Of a stretch of DNA of 64,000 nt, positions 16,399-25,600 are shown piece after piece. The notes beneath the pieces are model-generated. The model worked only from the letters and a program-made list of their open reading frames with translations. It was not told the DNA's origin and did no database searches. The stretch is from Streptomyces sp. NBC_00237 (GTDB lineage Bacteria; Actinomycetota; Actinomycetes; Streptomycetales; Streptomycetaceae): positions 310,001-374,000 of the forward strand of contig NZ_JAPEMT010000003.1 in NCBI RefSeq assembly GCF_026342435.1, given 5' to 3'. Position numbers and translations under genes: made by a program. Every line of letters begins with the position of its first letter. Positions within the stretch are counted from its first letter, which is position 1.

Positions 16399-18089
16399 CC
16401 CCCGCCATCACTCCCGCCATCACCCCCTACGAGTACGCCGCCGTGCACGGCCCCCGGGCCGGGGACCGGGTGCGGCTCGGGGACTCCGGGCTCGTCGTGC
16501 GCGTGGAGTCCGACTCCCAACTGCCCGGCGACGAGTTCCTCGCCGGGTTCGGCAAGACCGCGCGCGACGGACTCCACCTCAAGGCCGCCGCCGTGCGCGA
16601 CACCTGTGACGTGGTGATCAGCAACGTGCTGCTCATCGATGCCGTGCAGGGGATCCGCAAGGTCTCGATCGGGATCCGGGAGGGGCGGATCAGCGGCGTC
16701 GGCAGGGCCGGGAACCCCGACACCCTCGACGGCGTCGACGTCGTCGTCGGGACCGGGACCACCATCGTGTCGGGCGAAGGGCTCATCGCCACCGCGGGGG
16801 CCGTCGACACGCATGTGCATCTGCTCTCGCCCCGGATCATGGAGGCGTCGCTCGCGAGCGGTGTGACCACGATCATCGGGCAGGAGTTCGGCCCGGTATG
16901 GGGCGTCGGCGTCAACTCGCCCTGGGCGCTGCGCCACGCCTTCAGCGCCTTCGACGCGTGGCCGGTCAACATCGGCTTCCTCGCCCGGGGCTCGTCCTCG
17001 CACGGCGCGCCCCTGGTCGAGGCCCTCGCCGAAGGCGGAGCGTCCGGGTTCAAGGTCCACGAGGACATGGGCGCACACACCCGCGCCCTGGACACCGCCC
17101 TGCGCGTCGCCGACGAACACGACGTCCAAGTCGCCCTGCACAGCGACGGGTTGAACGAGTGCCTGTCGGTCGAGGACACCCTCCGCGTCCTGGAAGGCCG
17201 TACGATCCACGCCTTCCACATCGAGGGCTGCGGCGGCGGACACGTACCGAACGTCCTGAAGATGGCGGGCGTGCCGAACGTCATCGGCTCCTCCACCAAC
17301 CCCACCCTCCCCTTCGGCCGCGACGCCGTCGCCGAGCACTACGGCATGATCGTCTCCGTCCACGACCTGAAGACCGACCTCCCCGGCGACGCCGCCATGG
17401 CCCGCGACCGGATCCGCGCCGGGACGATGGGCGCCGAGGACGTCCTGCACGACCTCGGGGCCATCGGGATCACCTCGTCCGACGCTCAGGGCATGGGCCG
17501 GGCGGGGGAGACCGTACGCCGTACCTTCCAGCTCGCCGGCAAGATGAAGGCGGAGCGCGGTGCGGAGGGCGACGACGACAACGCCCGCGTCCTGCGCTAC
17601 CTGGCCAAGCTCACCATCAACCCGGCCATCGCCCACGGCCTCGCCCACGAGGTCGGCTCCGTGGAGGTCGGGAAGATGGCCGACCTGGTGCTGTGGCGGC
17701 CCGACTCCTTCGGCGCGAAGCCGCAGCTGGTGCTGAAGTCGGGCTTTCCGGCGTACGGGGTCACGGGTGATCCGAACGCCGCCACCGACACCTGCGAACC
17801 CCTCGTGCTCGGCCCGCTGTTCGGCGCGCACGGAGCCGCTCCCGCCGACCTCTCGGTGGCCTTCGTCGCCCGGGCGGCCCTCGACCAGGGCAACGACACC
17901 ATGCCCACCCGCCGCCGCAGGGTCGCGGTCAGGAACACCCGGGGCATCGGCCCCGCCGACCTCCTCCTCAACTCCCGTACGGGATCCGTCGACGTCGACA
18001 ACCGCACGGGTCTGGTCACCCTCGACGGCGACCCGCTGCGCTCCGCGCCCTCGGACTCCGTCCCGCTCAACCGCCTGTACTTCCTCTGA
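16395..18089 (+). CDS. ureC: Divergent urease alpha subunit
   Basis: 564 aa, normal length. The nickel ligands can be seen: HVH at residues 140-142, the carbamylated Lys at about 220 in SGFKVHEDMG, His in VALHSDGLNE and in HIEGCGGGH, and Asp in SSDAQGMGR. The mobile flap is unusual: canonical ureases have VCHHLD, here the aligned stretch is IVSVHDLK, so the flap Cys is lost while one His remains. GGAGG precedes the ATG. No accessory genes ureD, E, F or G are in this neighbourhood, so activation must use factors from elsewhere, if it occurs. The last 18 bp with the stop are duplicated just downstream. Clearly urease-like; canonical activity is likely but not certain. Confidence 0.9.
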   Translation: MTPAITPAITPYEYAAVHGPRAGDRVRLGDSGLVVRVESDSQLPGDEFLAGFGKTARDGLHLKAAAVRDTCDVVISNVLLIDAVQGIRKVSIGIREGRISGVGRAGNPDTLDGVDVVVGTGTTIVSGEGLIATAGAVDTHVHLLSPRIMEASLASGVTTIIGQEFGPVWGVGVNSPWALRHAFSAFDAWPVNIGFLARGSSSHGAPLVEALAEGGASGFKVHEDMGAHTRALDTALRVADEHDVQVALHSDGLNECLSVEDTLRVLEGRTIHAFHIEGCGGGHVPNVLKMAGVPNVIGSSTNPTLPFGRDAVAEHYGMIVSVHDLKTDLPGDAAMARDRIRAGTMGAEDVLHDLGAIGITSSDAQGMGRAGETVRRTFQLAGKMKAERGAEGDDDNARVLRYLAKLTINPAIAHGLAHEVGSVEVGKMADLVLWRPDSFGAKPQLVLKSGFPAYGVTGDPNAATDTCEPLVLGPLFGAHGAAPADLSVAFVARAALDQGNDTMPTRRRRVAVRNTRGIGPADLLLNSRTGSVDVDNRTGLVTLDGDPLRSAPSDSVPLNRLYFL

Positions 18090-18109
18090 CCCCTGTACTT
18101 CCTCTGACC
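18074..18109. repeat. Perfect 18-bp duplication of the ureC 3' end
   Basis: CCTGTACTTCCTCTGACC occurs at 18074-18091 and again at 18092-18109, so the final codons and stop of ureC are copied once into the gap before the agmatine deiminase gene. Confidence 0.9.
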
Positions 18110-18145
18110 TTCGTCATCAGTGACCTCCCCCATAAGGACCCGACC

Positions 18146-19174
18146 ATGTTCCGTATGCCCGCCGAGTGGCAACCGCACGAGCGCACCTGGATGGCCTGGC
18201 CCGGCCCCAACACCACCTTCTCCGACCCCGCCGAACTCGCCGAGTCCCGCGCGGCATGGGCCGCCGTGGCCCGCGCGGTCCGCCGTTTCGAACCCGTCAC
18301 CATGGTCGTGGCCCCCGGCCAGGCCGCCAGCGCCGCCGCCCTGCTCGGTCCGGACGTCGACCTCGTCGAGCACGCACTCGACGACGCCTGGATGCGCGAC
18401 ATCGGCCCCACCTTCGTCATGGACGACGAGTCGGGTCAACTGGCAGCCGTCGACTGGGTGTTCAACGGCTGGGGCGCGCAGGAGTGGGCCTCCTGGGAAC
18501 ACGACTCCCAGATCGCCGCGCACGTCGCCGACCTCGCTTCCGTGCCCCTGCACCCCTCCCGCCTCGTCAACGAGGGCGGCGGCCTCCAGGTCGACGGAGA
18601 GGGCACCGTCCTGCTCACCGAAACCGTCCAGCTCGGCCCCGAGCGCAACCCCGGCTGGACCCGCGAACAGGTCGAGGCGGAGATCCACGCCCGACTCGGC
18701 ACCACCAAGGCCATCTGGCTGCCCCGGGGCCTCACCGCCGATTACCCTCCCCATGGCTACGGCACCCTCGGCCATGTCGACATCGTCGCCGCGTTCGCCG
18801 CCCCCGGCGTGGTCCTCGTGCACGCCCAGCCCGACCCCGCCCACCCCGACCACGAGCTGTGCGAGCACATCGCCGACCTCCTGCGCGCGGAGACGGACGC
18901 CAAGGGCCGCCCCCTGACCGTGATCGAGGTCCCGGCCCCCGCAGGACTGAAGGACGAGGAGGGCCACTGGCTCGACCACTCCTACATCAACCACTACCTC
19001 TGCAACGGCGGCGTCGTGCTCTGCGCCTTCGACGACCCCCGCGACGAGGAGGCCGCCGCGCTCTTCCGCCGCCTCTTCCCCGACCGGGAAGTCGTCCTCG
19101 TCGACGCCCGTACGATCTTCGCGGGCGGCGGCGGCATCCACTGCGTCACCCAGCAGCAGCCCGTCACGCCTTAG
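18146..19174 (+). CDS. aguA: Agmatine deiminase
   Basis: 342 aa, normal length. Guanidine-modifying (pentein) fold: N-terminal MPAEWQPHERTWMAWP, WMRDIGPTFV with Asp, and catalytic Cys in GGGGIHCVTQQQP at the C-terminus. Hydrolyses agmatine to N-carbamoylputrescine and ammonia in the cytoplasm, the first step of arginine-derived polyamine breakdown. AAGGAC precedes the ATG. Its position right after ureC suggests a nitrogen-salvage unit in which urea and guanidino compounds both yield ammonia. Its last 11 bp overlap the end of the convergent injection-system gene. Confidence 0.93.
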   Translation: MFRMPAEWQPHERTWMAWPGPNTTFSDPAELAESRAAWAAVARAVRRFEPVTMVVAPGQAASAAALLGPDVDLVEHALDDAWMRDIGPTFVMDDESGQLAAVDWVFNGWGAQEWASWEHDSQIAAHVADLASVPLHPSRLVNEGGGLQVDGEGTVLLTETVQLGPERNPGWTREQVEAEIHARLGTTKAIWLPRGLTADYPPHGYGTLGHVDIVAAFAAPGVVLVHAQPDPAHPDHELCEHIADLLRAETDAKGRPLTVIEVPAPAGLKDEEGHWLDHSYINHYLCNGGVVLCAFDDPRDEEAAALFRRLFPDREVVLVDARTIFAGGGGIHCVTQQQPVTP

Positions 19175-20492
19175 CGGCGGGAGCGATCGTGCGCCGGTAC
19201 GACGTCCCCCGGTTCGGGTCGAGCTGACCGTTGCCGTCGAGGGCGATCAGCTGCAAGGGGGCGTAGTGGTGCCGGGTCCCTTGCGGAGGCTGCCAGGCGG
19301 GCGCGTCGGGAGGGCCCGGCCAGATGACGTCGCCAGTGGCCGTGCGGGCGGGGATCAGCCAGTGGTCGCCGGTGCGGTACGTGCCGCCCGCCTCGAAGCG
19401 GATCCGTACGCCGTCCTCCAGATCGAGCCAGGTGTCCTCGCGCAGGGGTACGGCGCCGTCGCTGAGCTCCACGCCCGACGCCTTGCGGTGGTCCCAGCGG
19501 AGCAGCAGCGGGTGGCGGGTGAGCGTGAGGGGGGAGGGGCTCGCGCCGAGCACCACCCGGAGGTCCACGGGGTCGACGTCCTCGACGCGCAGCAGGGGTT
19601 CTGAGGCCCGCCGAAGGACGGCGTCGTCGTCGAGCAGCTCCACCCAGTCGCCGACCGTGACGCTCAGCCGGTCGTCGCGGCCGAGGCTCTCCACGGTCAC
19701 CGTGCGGTCGGCGGTGCGGACCACGGCGAGCACCGCGGCGGCGTTGTCGCGGGACCACTTGAACGTCGCCGTTCCGGCCGGGTACGCCGTTCCGGGGCGG
19801 TGGATCTCCACCCGGTACAGCTGGTTCTCCGGGCCCCGGTAGCGGGCGTCCGGGGACACCGTGCACGGATCCTGCGAGACCATCTCCTGGAGTGCCGTGG
19901 CGTGGAGGCGTCCGGTGCTCAGGCCGGGGCGCTTGCCGTTCAGGTAGTCCTCGGCCGACTTCTTGGGGAACTCCGCGTCGCCCGTGACGTCGAGCGCCCG
20001 GACCTGCCACACGACCCGGCTCCTGGCGGTCGTGTCGGCACCGCCCAGTGCCACGTCCCGGAGGTCGTGGTCCTGGAGGGCGACGACCTCGCGCTCCCAG
20101 ACGTCCAGGTGTACGAGGTAGCTGTGGTTCGCCTGGAGCCCGGCGGGCGTGGTCAGGTCGGGCTGGGTGGAGTACCGGCACGGCAGCGGTTCGGGCGGGC
20201 GCGGTCCTTCGTTCTCGCAGAGGATGCCGTCGACGTAGTAGTGGCCGGGTGCGATGGTGAAGTCGAGGGGCAGCGGGTCGTCGTTCTTGTCCCGGGCGAC
20301 ATCGACGGCGAATCCGGTACCGGGGCCTCCGTGCGGTCCGATCAGATCGCGGGCGAGGGACCGCAGCAGATGCCGGACGATGAGCGACTGCTCGTTCCAG
20401 TCGCGGTCGAGCTGTACCCGGCCCTGCTGCATGAGCACGCCGCTGAAGTGCTTGAACGCGTCGAATCCGGTCTGGGAGTAGTCGCCTGCCAT
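19164..20492 (-). CDS. CIS-associated DUF6519 protein
   Basis: 442 aa. The N-terminus GDYSQTGFDAFKHFSGVLMQQGRVQLDRDWNEQ is the DUF6519 hallmark found in eCIS-type loci. The remainder is strand-rich (PDLTTPAGLQANHSYLVHLDVWERE; RLSVTVGDWVELLDD). No signal peptide. Last gene of the long minus-strand contractile injection operon; GAGGAG precedes the ATG. The position beyond the baseplate genes suggests a fibre, baseplate periphery or cargo-adaptor role, but the true function is unknown. Confidence 0.75.
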   Translation of the reverse strand: MAGDYSQTGFDAFKHFSGVLMQQGRVQLDRDWNEQSLIVRHLLRSLARDLIGPHGGPGTGFAVDVARDKNDDPLPLDFTIAPGHYYVDGILCENEGPRPPEPLPCRYSTQPDLTTPAGLQANHSYLVHLDVWEREVVALQDHDLRDVALGGADTTARSRVVWQVRALDVTGDAEFPKKSAEDYLNGKRPGLSTGRLHATALQEMVSQDPCTVSPDARYRGPENQLYRVEIHRPGTAYPAGTATFKWSRDNAAAVLAVVRTADRTVTVESLGRDDRLSVTVGDWVELLDDDAVLRRASEPLLRVEDVDPVDLRVVLGASPSPLTLTRHPLLLRWDHRKASGVELSDGAVPLREDTWLDLEDGVRIRFEAGGTYRTGDHWLIPARTATGDVIWPGPPDAPAWQPPQGTRHHYAPLQLIALDGNGQLDPNRGTSYRRTIAPAAKA

Positions 20493-20534
20493 GGTTGCTC
20501 TCCTCGGGTGTTCCGCTGTCCTGAAGGGCCTCGG

Positions 20535-22646
20535 TCACGTGGCACGGAAGAGACCGGTGTTGCCGCCGGACGGTGTGTACTCGTCCAGCCCGGAACGCAG
20601 GAGCGCGGTCCGCTGCGCCGTACGGAGGTGGTGGAAGGCGCCCATCTCCGAGGCGTCTTCGGCACCTTCGGTGATCTCGCGGGCGCATGCGGCGGAGAGC
20701 CGGGCGTACGCGGGTGTGCCGTAGCGGCTGCTGTCGAAGGCGGGGCGGACGCGCAGCCGTTCGCGGTCCCGTTCGCTCGGATCGCCCTGGGTCGCGGCGT
20801 CCACCAGGTCCGGCTGGCAGGCGTGACGCCGGGGCGTCCGTGACTCCGGCACGAGGGAGCAGAAGCGCAGGCAGCCCGACTGATGCCGGGCCACGCGGAC
20901 CCGGCCGTCGAGGATGCTGTCCTCGGCCAGTTCGATGGTGTGCGCGTGCAGTTCGCCGATGACGGTGACGCGGCGCAGCACCGCCGTGACGTGCGCGGAC
21001 CCGTCCGCGAAGTCGCTGAGCGCGGTGCGCGTGGGGGCCGTGGCGTCAAGGATGCTGTCGCTGACGCACAACCGTTCCGGCTCTCGCCGTACGGCGTCAC
21101 GCGTCACCCGGACCGAGCCGACGATGCTGTGCTCGATCGTCACCCGCGCATCGGTGTCCAGGAGCGTCAGGCTCGGTGTCGCCGGGCGGCAGGGCTCGCA
21201 GTCCGGATCGAGGGACCAGCCGGGCACCAGCGTGCAGTGACGGATCGTCAGCTCCGCCAACTCGCCTTCCACCCGTACGGAGTTGCCGGTGACGAGGAGC
21301 CCGTCGAGAGTGAGGCTGCTGCCCGCGCCCCCCTGGACCCGCAGCCCGTCGGGACCCGGCGTCGGGTCACCGAGGCGGAGCACCGGGCGTCGCCGGTTCA
21401 CGGCGCGCAGTTGCAGGCTGTGCCCGGCCCGGAGGCCGATCCGCAGCAGGGGCAGGTCGTGGACGTGGCTGTCGTCGATCTCGACGACGGCGTGCGGCGG
21501 CTGCCGGTCCCGCTGGGCGGGATCCTGCCAGGGCGCGAGGCGGCGGAGCAGCTCCGCCGTGCCCCGGACGCGGTGGGTGACGCCGCCGGGGTGCTGCGCC
21601 AGGGGGCGGTGGTACTCGCCGCCGCCGATGTCGGCGCTGAACCCGTACCGGTAGGAGACCACCACTCCCGCGTCGGCGGCGCGGCGCAGGTCGGGGGCGA
21701 TGGCGAACCGCCCCAGCCGGGGGTCGACCGCGACGGTCCCCGGACGCGGACGGTAGCGCCACCCGGACAGATCGGCGGCCGTGACATCGCGGACGGCGAC
21801 CGGCACCGGGGGGTCGCCAAGACGGATCACGAAGTCCTTGCCCGGCCCGTAGTACGCCGCCGTGTCCCGCTCCAGGGCCCGGCGGCCGATCGGATCGGGG
21901 CCCGCGCCCTGGGAGCCGGTGAACAGGGGCGCGTCGTTCCCGAGCACGCTGAAGGTATAGCGGTGCAGGTCCTCGCGCTCCAGGCACAGCGCGGGCGTCC
22001 CGGTCACCGTGAAGGCGCGCAGACGCCACAGGAACACCCCGGTCTCCGGGATGTTGTAACGCCCCGGAGTCCTGCGCGAGGTGCTGCGGCGTACGTCCAC
22101 CCCGTGCGCGAGCGAGTCGAACGGGCCGCCGAGCAGCTCCAGCGCCGCACCCTGCCGCAGATCGGCGGTGCGCCCGCGCGACAGCCAGGTCCCGGGGACG
22201 GCGGCACTGGTCCCGAGCAGGTGGACCGGTTGGGTGAGCGACAGCAGCCGGTAGAACTCCACGGCCCTGGCGGGGCGTTCCATGACGTCCCGCGCCAGCG
22301 ATGCGAGCAGGGCGAGGGTGCCCTTGCGGCGGCGGTCGCGTACGACGTGGGCGACCGCGCGGCGCGGCACGAGGAGCGCGGTGGTGCCCGGATCGGCAGC
22401 CGTGCCGGGTGCGTCCGTGTGGCGGTGGCCGACCAGGTCGCCGAGGTAAGGAACCACCCACGGCTCGCAGGTCTCGATGAACCAGTTCTCGTAGAGCCGG
22501 GCGATGTCCTCGTCGACGATGTGGACCTGCTCGCCGATGACCTGGAGCAGCGCGCGCAGCGGACCGCCGCGTTCCGCGTCCGCGACGCGGTAGAGGGCGG
22601 GCAGCAGGGCGTACAGCTCGTCGGCGGTACGGCGGTCTTCCGTCAT
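20535..22646 (-). CDS. gpI-like baseplate protein with C-terminal beta-helix
   Basis: 703 aa. Residues 1-60 (ELYALLPALYRVADAE, then YENWFIETCEPWVVPYLGDLVG) resemble the phage tail protein I/baseplate-wedge domain seen in eCIS loci. From about residue 400 there is a run of short repeated strands (GSSLTLDGLLVTGNSVRVEGELAELTIRHC; TIEHSIVGSVRVTR; DSILDATAP; DSILDGRVRV) typical of a right-handed beta-helix, the architecture of many tail spikes. It may therefore join the baseplate to a receptor-contact or structural spike. The ATG overlaps the stop of a 15-codon micro-frame lying between it and the J-like gene. Confidence 0.75.
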   Translation of the reverse strand: MTEDRRTADELYALLPALYRVADAERGGPLRALLQVIGEQVHIVDEDIARLYENWFIETCEPWVVPYLGDLVGHRHTDAPGTAADPGTTALLVPRRAVAHVVRDRRRKGTLALLASLARDVMERPARAVEFYRLLSLTQPVHLLGTSAAVPGTWLSRGRTADLRQGAALELLGGPFDSLAHGVDVRRSTSRRTPGRYNIPETGVFLWRLRAFTVTGTPALCLEREDLHRYTFSVLGNDAPLFTGSQGAGPDPIGRRALERDTAAYYGPGKDFVIRLGDPPVPVAVRDVTAADLSGWRYRPRPGTVAVDPRLGRFAIAPDLRRAADAGVVVSYRYGFSADIGGGEYHRPLAQHPGGVTHRVRGTAELLRRLAPWQDPAQRDRQPPHAVVEIDDSHVHDLPLLRIGLRAGHSLQLRAVNRRRPVLRLGDPTPGPDGLRVQGGAGSSLTLDGLLVTGNSVRVEGELAELTIRHCTLVPGWSLDPDCEPCRPATPSLTLLDTDARVTIEHSIVGSVRVTRDAVRREPERLCVSDSILDATAPTRTALSDFADGSAHVTAVLRRVTVIGELHAHTIELAEDSILDGRVRVARHQSGCLRFCSLVPESRTPRRHACQPDLVDAATQGDPSERDRERLRVRPAFDSSRYGTPAYARLSAACAREITEGAEDASEMGAFHHLRTAQRTALLRSGLDEYTPSGGNTGLFRAT

Positions 22647-22690
22647 GGCGTCCGCTCCCTGAGGCTCTTGGTCCGCTCCGTCAGGCTCAT
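22643..22690 (-). other. 15-codon micro-frame stop-start coupled to both neighbours
   Basis: Reads MSLTERTKSLRERTP. Its ATG overlaps the stop of the baseplate J-like gene (ATGA) and its TGA overlaps the next ATG (ATGA). The DNA consists of diverged copies of the J-like gene's own last 21 bp (encoding LTERT). It may be a translational relay that carries ribosomes across a duplicated gene end rather than a functional peptide. Confidence 0.4.
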
Positions 22691-25600
22691 GTCGTCCGCT
22701 CCGTGAGGATCAGGGCGTCCGGCACCCGGGGGTCGAGCACGACCAGTTGCGCCGGGCGGATGCGCGAGGCCGGGCCGGTGGCACGGCGGTCCCTCCGGGC
22801 GGGCGCCGCGCGGACCCGCTGCTCACGGGTCAGCGTTGCGAACAGCCCCTCGGGCTCGGCGAGAGCCGCCAGGAGAGCGGTCTCGTCGACCCCGGTGAAG
22901 AGGTCGACGTCGGCGTGGTCGACACCCTCGACGGCCTGGATCGCCGTCAACGCCTCGCTGAGCAGGGCGTCTTGAGCAAGCTCCCGCCGCTCGAAGCCGA
23001 AGGTCCGCAGCAGGGCGGCCCGTACGCGCGGCTCGACGGACTTCCACCGGTGGTCCGCCGTGACGCGCACCTGACCGGTGATGACGAGGAGCCGGAGCTC
23101 CCGCACGCCGACCTGGACCGCGACCCCGGGATCGCCGAACCGGTGCAGGGCCCGCACCAGGCTCCCGTACAGGCCCGACGTCGCGGAGATCGGGATGTCG
23201 TCCACCCCGGCGACGGTGACGTGCACCAGTTCCCGGCTGCCGTCCGAGAGCCGTACGGCAGCAGCCTTGCCGATACCGGCGAACGTACGGGCGAAATCCG
23301 CGTGGTCGCGTACGGAGACCAGCCGGTCGAGGGCCGTCACGCCCAGCGGGGCGTTGCGCCGTAGCTGGTCGTGTCCTTCGCGGTCCGCGCCCCCGGTGGC
23401 GGGCAGCGGATTGACGACCTCGCGCACCCCCAGCGGGCGCGTGGCGAGGAGGCTGATGCGCCCGGCCTCCGTGTTTCCCGCGCGGCCGATTCCGGTGCGG
23501 TACTGGGCGGAGACGTTCTCGACGCCCGTGGGCAGCCGCGCCCCGTGGCGGCCGTCGCCGAACAACAGGGTGGTGCGCTGCTCGTCGTCGGTGGCGGTGC
23601 GGTAGCCGTGGTCGGTGGGACCGGCTCCTGCCAGGTCCGCCGCCTCGTGCCACAGGATCTCGGCCACCCGGGTCCGCAGCGTGCTCTCGGTCCCGGTGGC
23701 CGTCGGGGCGGGCACATGGGTGAGCGGCGCGTGCCGCAGTGCGAACCGCTGGCCCGCGCTGCCCGCGTCGCCGCTGCCGAGCACCTCGGTACGGGTCTCG
23801 CCGTGGGTGGCGTGGGCGACGTTGCCGTAGATCTTCGCGGTGTCGCGCCGGTAGCAGTACGCCAGGGGTTCGGCGAGCCGCAGCACGGTGCGGGTGAAGT
23901 CGCCGGGCGGATCGCTCGGCACGACCTGTTCCACCCCCGCCGTCATCGCCAGTTCGGCCGCCTGGAGGCCCGCCACTCCAGGGACGTCGGTCCGCTCGCC
24001 GGAGACGATGACGCGCCGTCCCGGCTCCAGCCCGTCGTACAGGCCGTCCAGTTCGATCAGGTCGCCGCAGATCGCCTCGCGCACGGGGTCGAGCGGTGCG
24101 GGGGAGAGAGCGAGCGGCTCGCTCTGCGCGTGCACGGTCACCTCGCGCAGCGCGGCCAGGGAGTCGATGCCGCCGGTCCACGCACGGTCGAGCAGCAGTT
24201 GGGTGCCGCCCGACGCGACCCCGTAGTTGGACCTGGTGACCTCGTGGACGGTGAGCACCTTGGCGAGCAGCGGCTCCGGCGGCCTGCCGCTGTCGCCGCC
24301 GCCCGCCCGCTGCACCGCGACCCAACTCCCGGGCAGTATCTGCGGATACACCGCGTCGAGCGTGAGCACCCGAGGTTCTTCCCGCAGCGGGAAGTCCCCC
24401 TGGACCTCCCCGGAGACCGTGAGGTCGGGCCGGTCGGCGACCGCGCCGGGCGAGGGGTCCGCGACCGCTTCTGTCGAAGGGTTCGCGATCACTTCCGGCG
24501 AGCGGCCCGCGACCGCTTCTGGCGAGGGGTCGTCGATGACGCGTACGACGGTCGTCGGATCGCTGCCGACGCACTCCACCCCCATCGGGTCCCCGGGCCG
24601 CAGACGGGCCGTCACCGTCACCCGCCGCCGCTTGAGGACGATGACCGCGACGGGGCGGACACTCTCCCCGAACCCCGACAGGGTCGTCTCCACCGTCTCC
24701 GCGACGGCGTCGAAGGGGGTGACGGTCGTGTCGTTGGTCCTGGCGCGCACGGTCACGGAGTGCCCGCCGATGCTGACCGTGTACGTGAGGAGACGCTCGG
24801 TCCCGTCGGTGCGGGGTACGGCGACGGTGAACTTCTCGGCCGTACGGGGCGGGGCGTTGTGCCCGAACAGCCGGGCCCTGACGCGCAGGGCGAACAACCG
24901 CTGCCCCACCGGCTCGCCACGCGGCAGCTTCCGCCACGCGCCGTACAGGACCGCACCGAGATCCGGGCGTACCGCCGACAGCAGTCGGGGCAGCGCGTCA
25001 CCGGTGGCGGCGTAGCTCTCGCGCGGTGCACGCGGCATGCGGCTCGGATCGGCGGGCGGCCGGGAAGGGGGCTTCGCCAGGGCGTCGGCCAGCCTCGCCA
25101 CACCGAAGAAGCCCGGCACCCGGCCCGGCACGGCTGCCGGATCGGCCAACTCGTCCCGTACGGCGTCCAGTTCGGACGTCAGACGTTCCAGCTCCGGTAC
25201 GAACCCCTCCAGCCAGGCCCGCAGCCGTACGTGCCGGCGCTGGGCCGCGCGGTCCAGCTCGGACCGCAGTCCGGACAGCACGCGTCCGGTCAGGAACTCG
25301 TCCGGTACGGGCACGTCGGCCTGGGTTTGGGCAACGCGCAGCAGCGCGAGCGCCTTCTGCCACGTCACCCCGGGCCGAGGCTGCTTCTCGCCCCGCTCCA
25401 GTGCGTCGCGTACGGCGTGGCGGGTGTGCTGGAGGAGTGCGGCGGCGCTGGGCCGCCGCGCGGCCGGGGTCCGGTCCCTGATCCATCGCTCGACGTCCGC
25501 CCGGGTGCGTCCGGCGGCCGGATCGGGTGTCACCGCGAGCACGCGGTAGAGCCGCTGGTCGCTGCCGCCCAGGTCGAGCAGCAGCGGATCGTTCGGCCGC

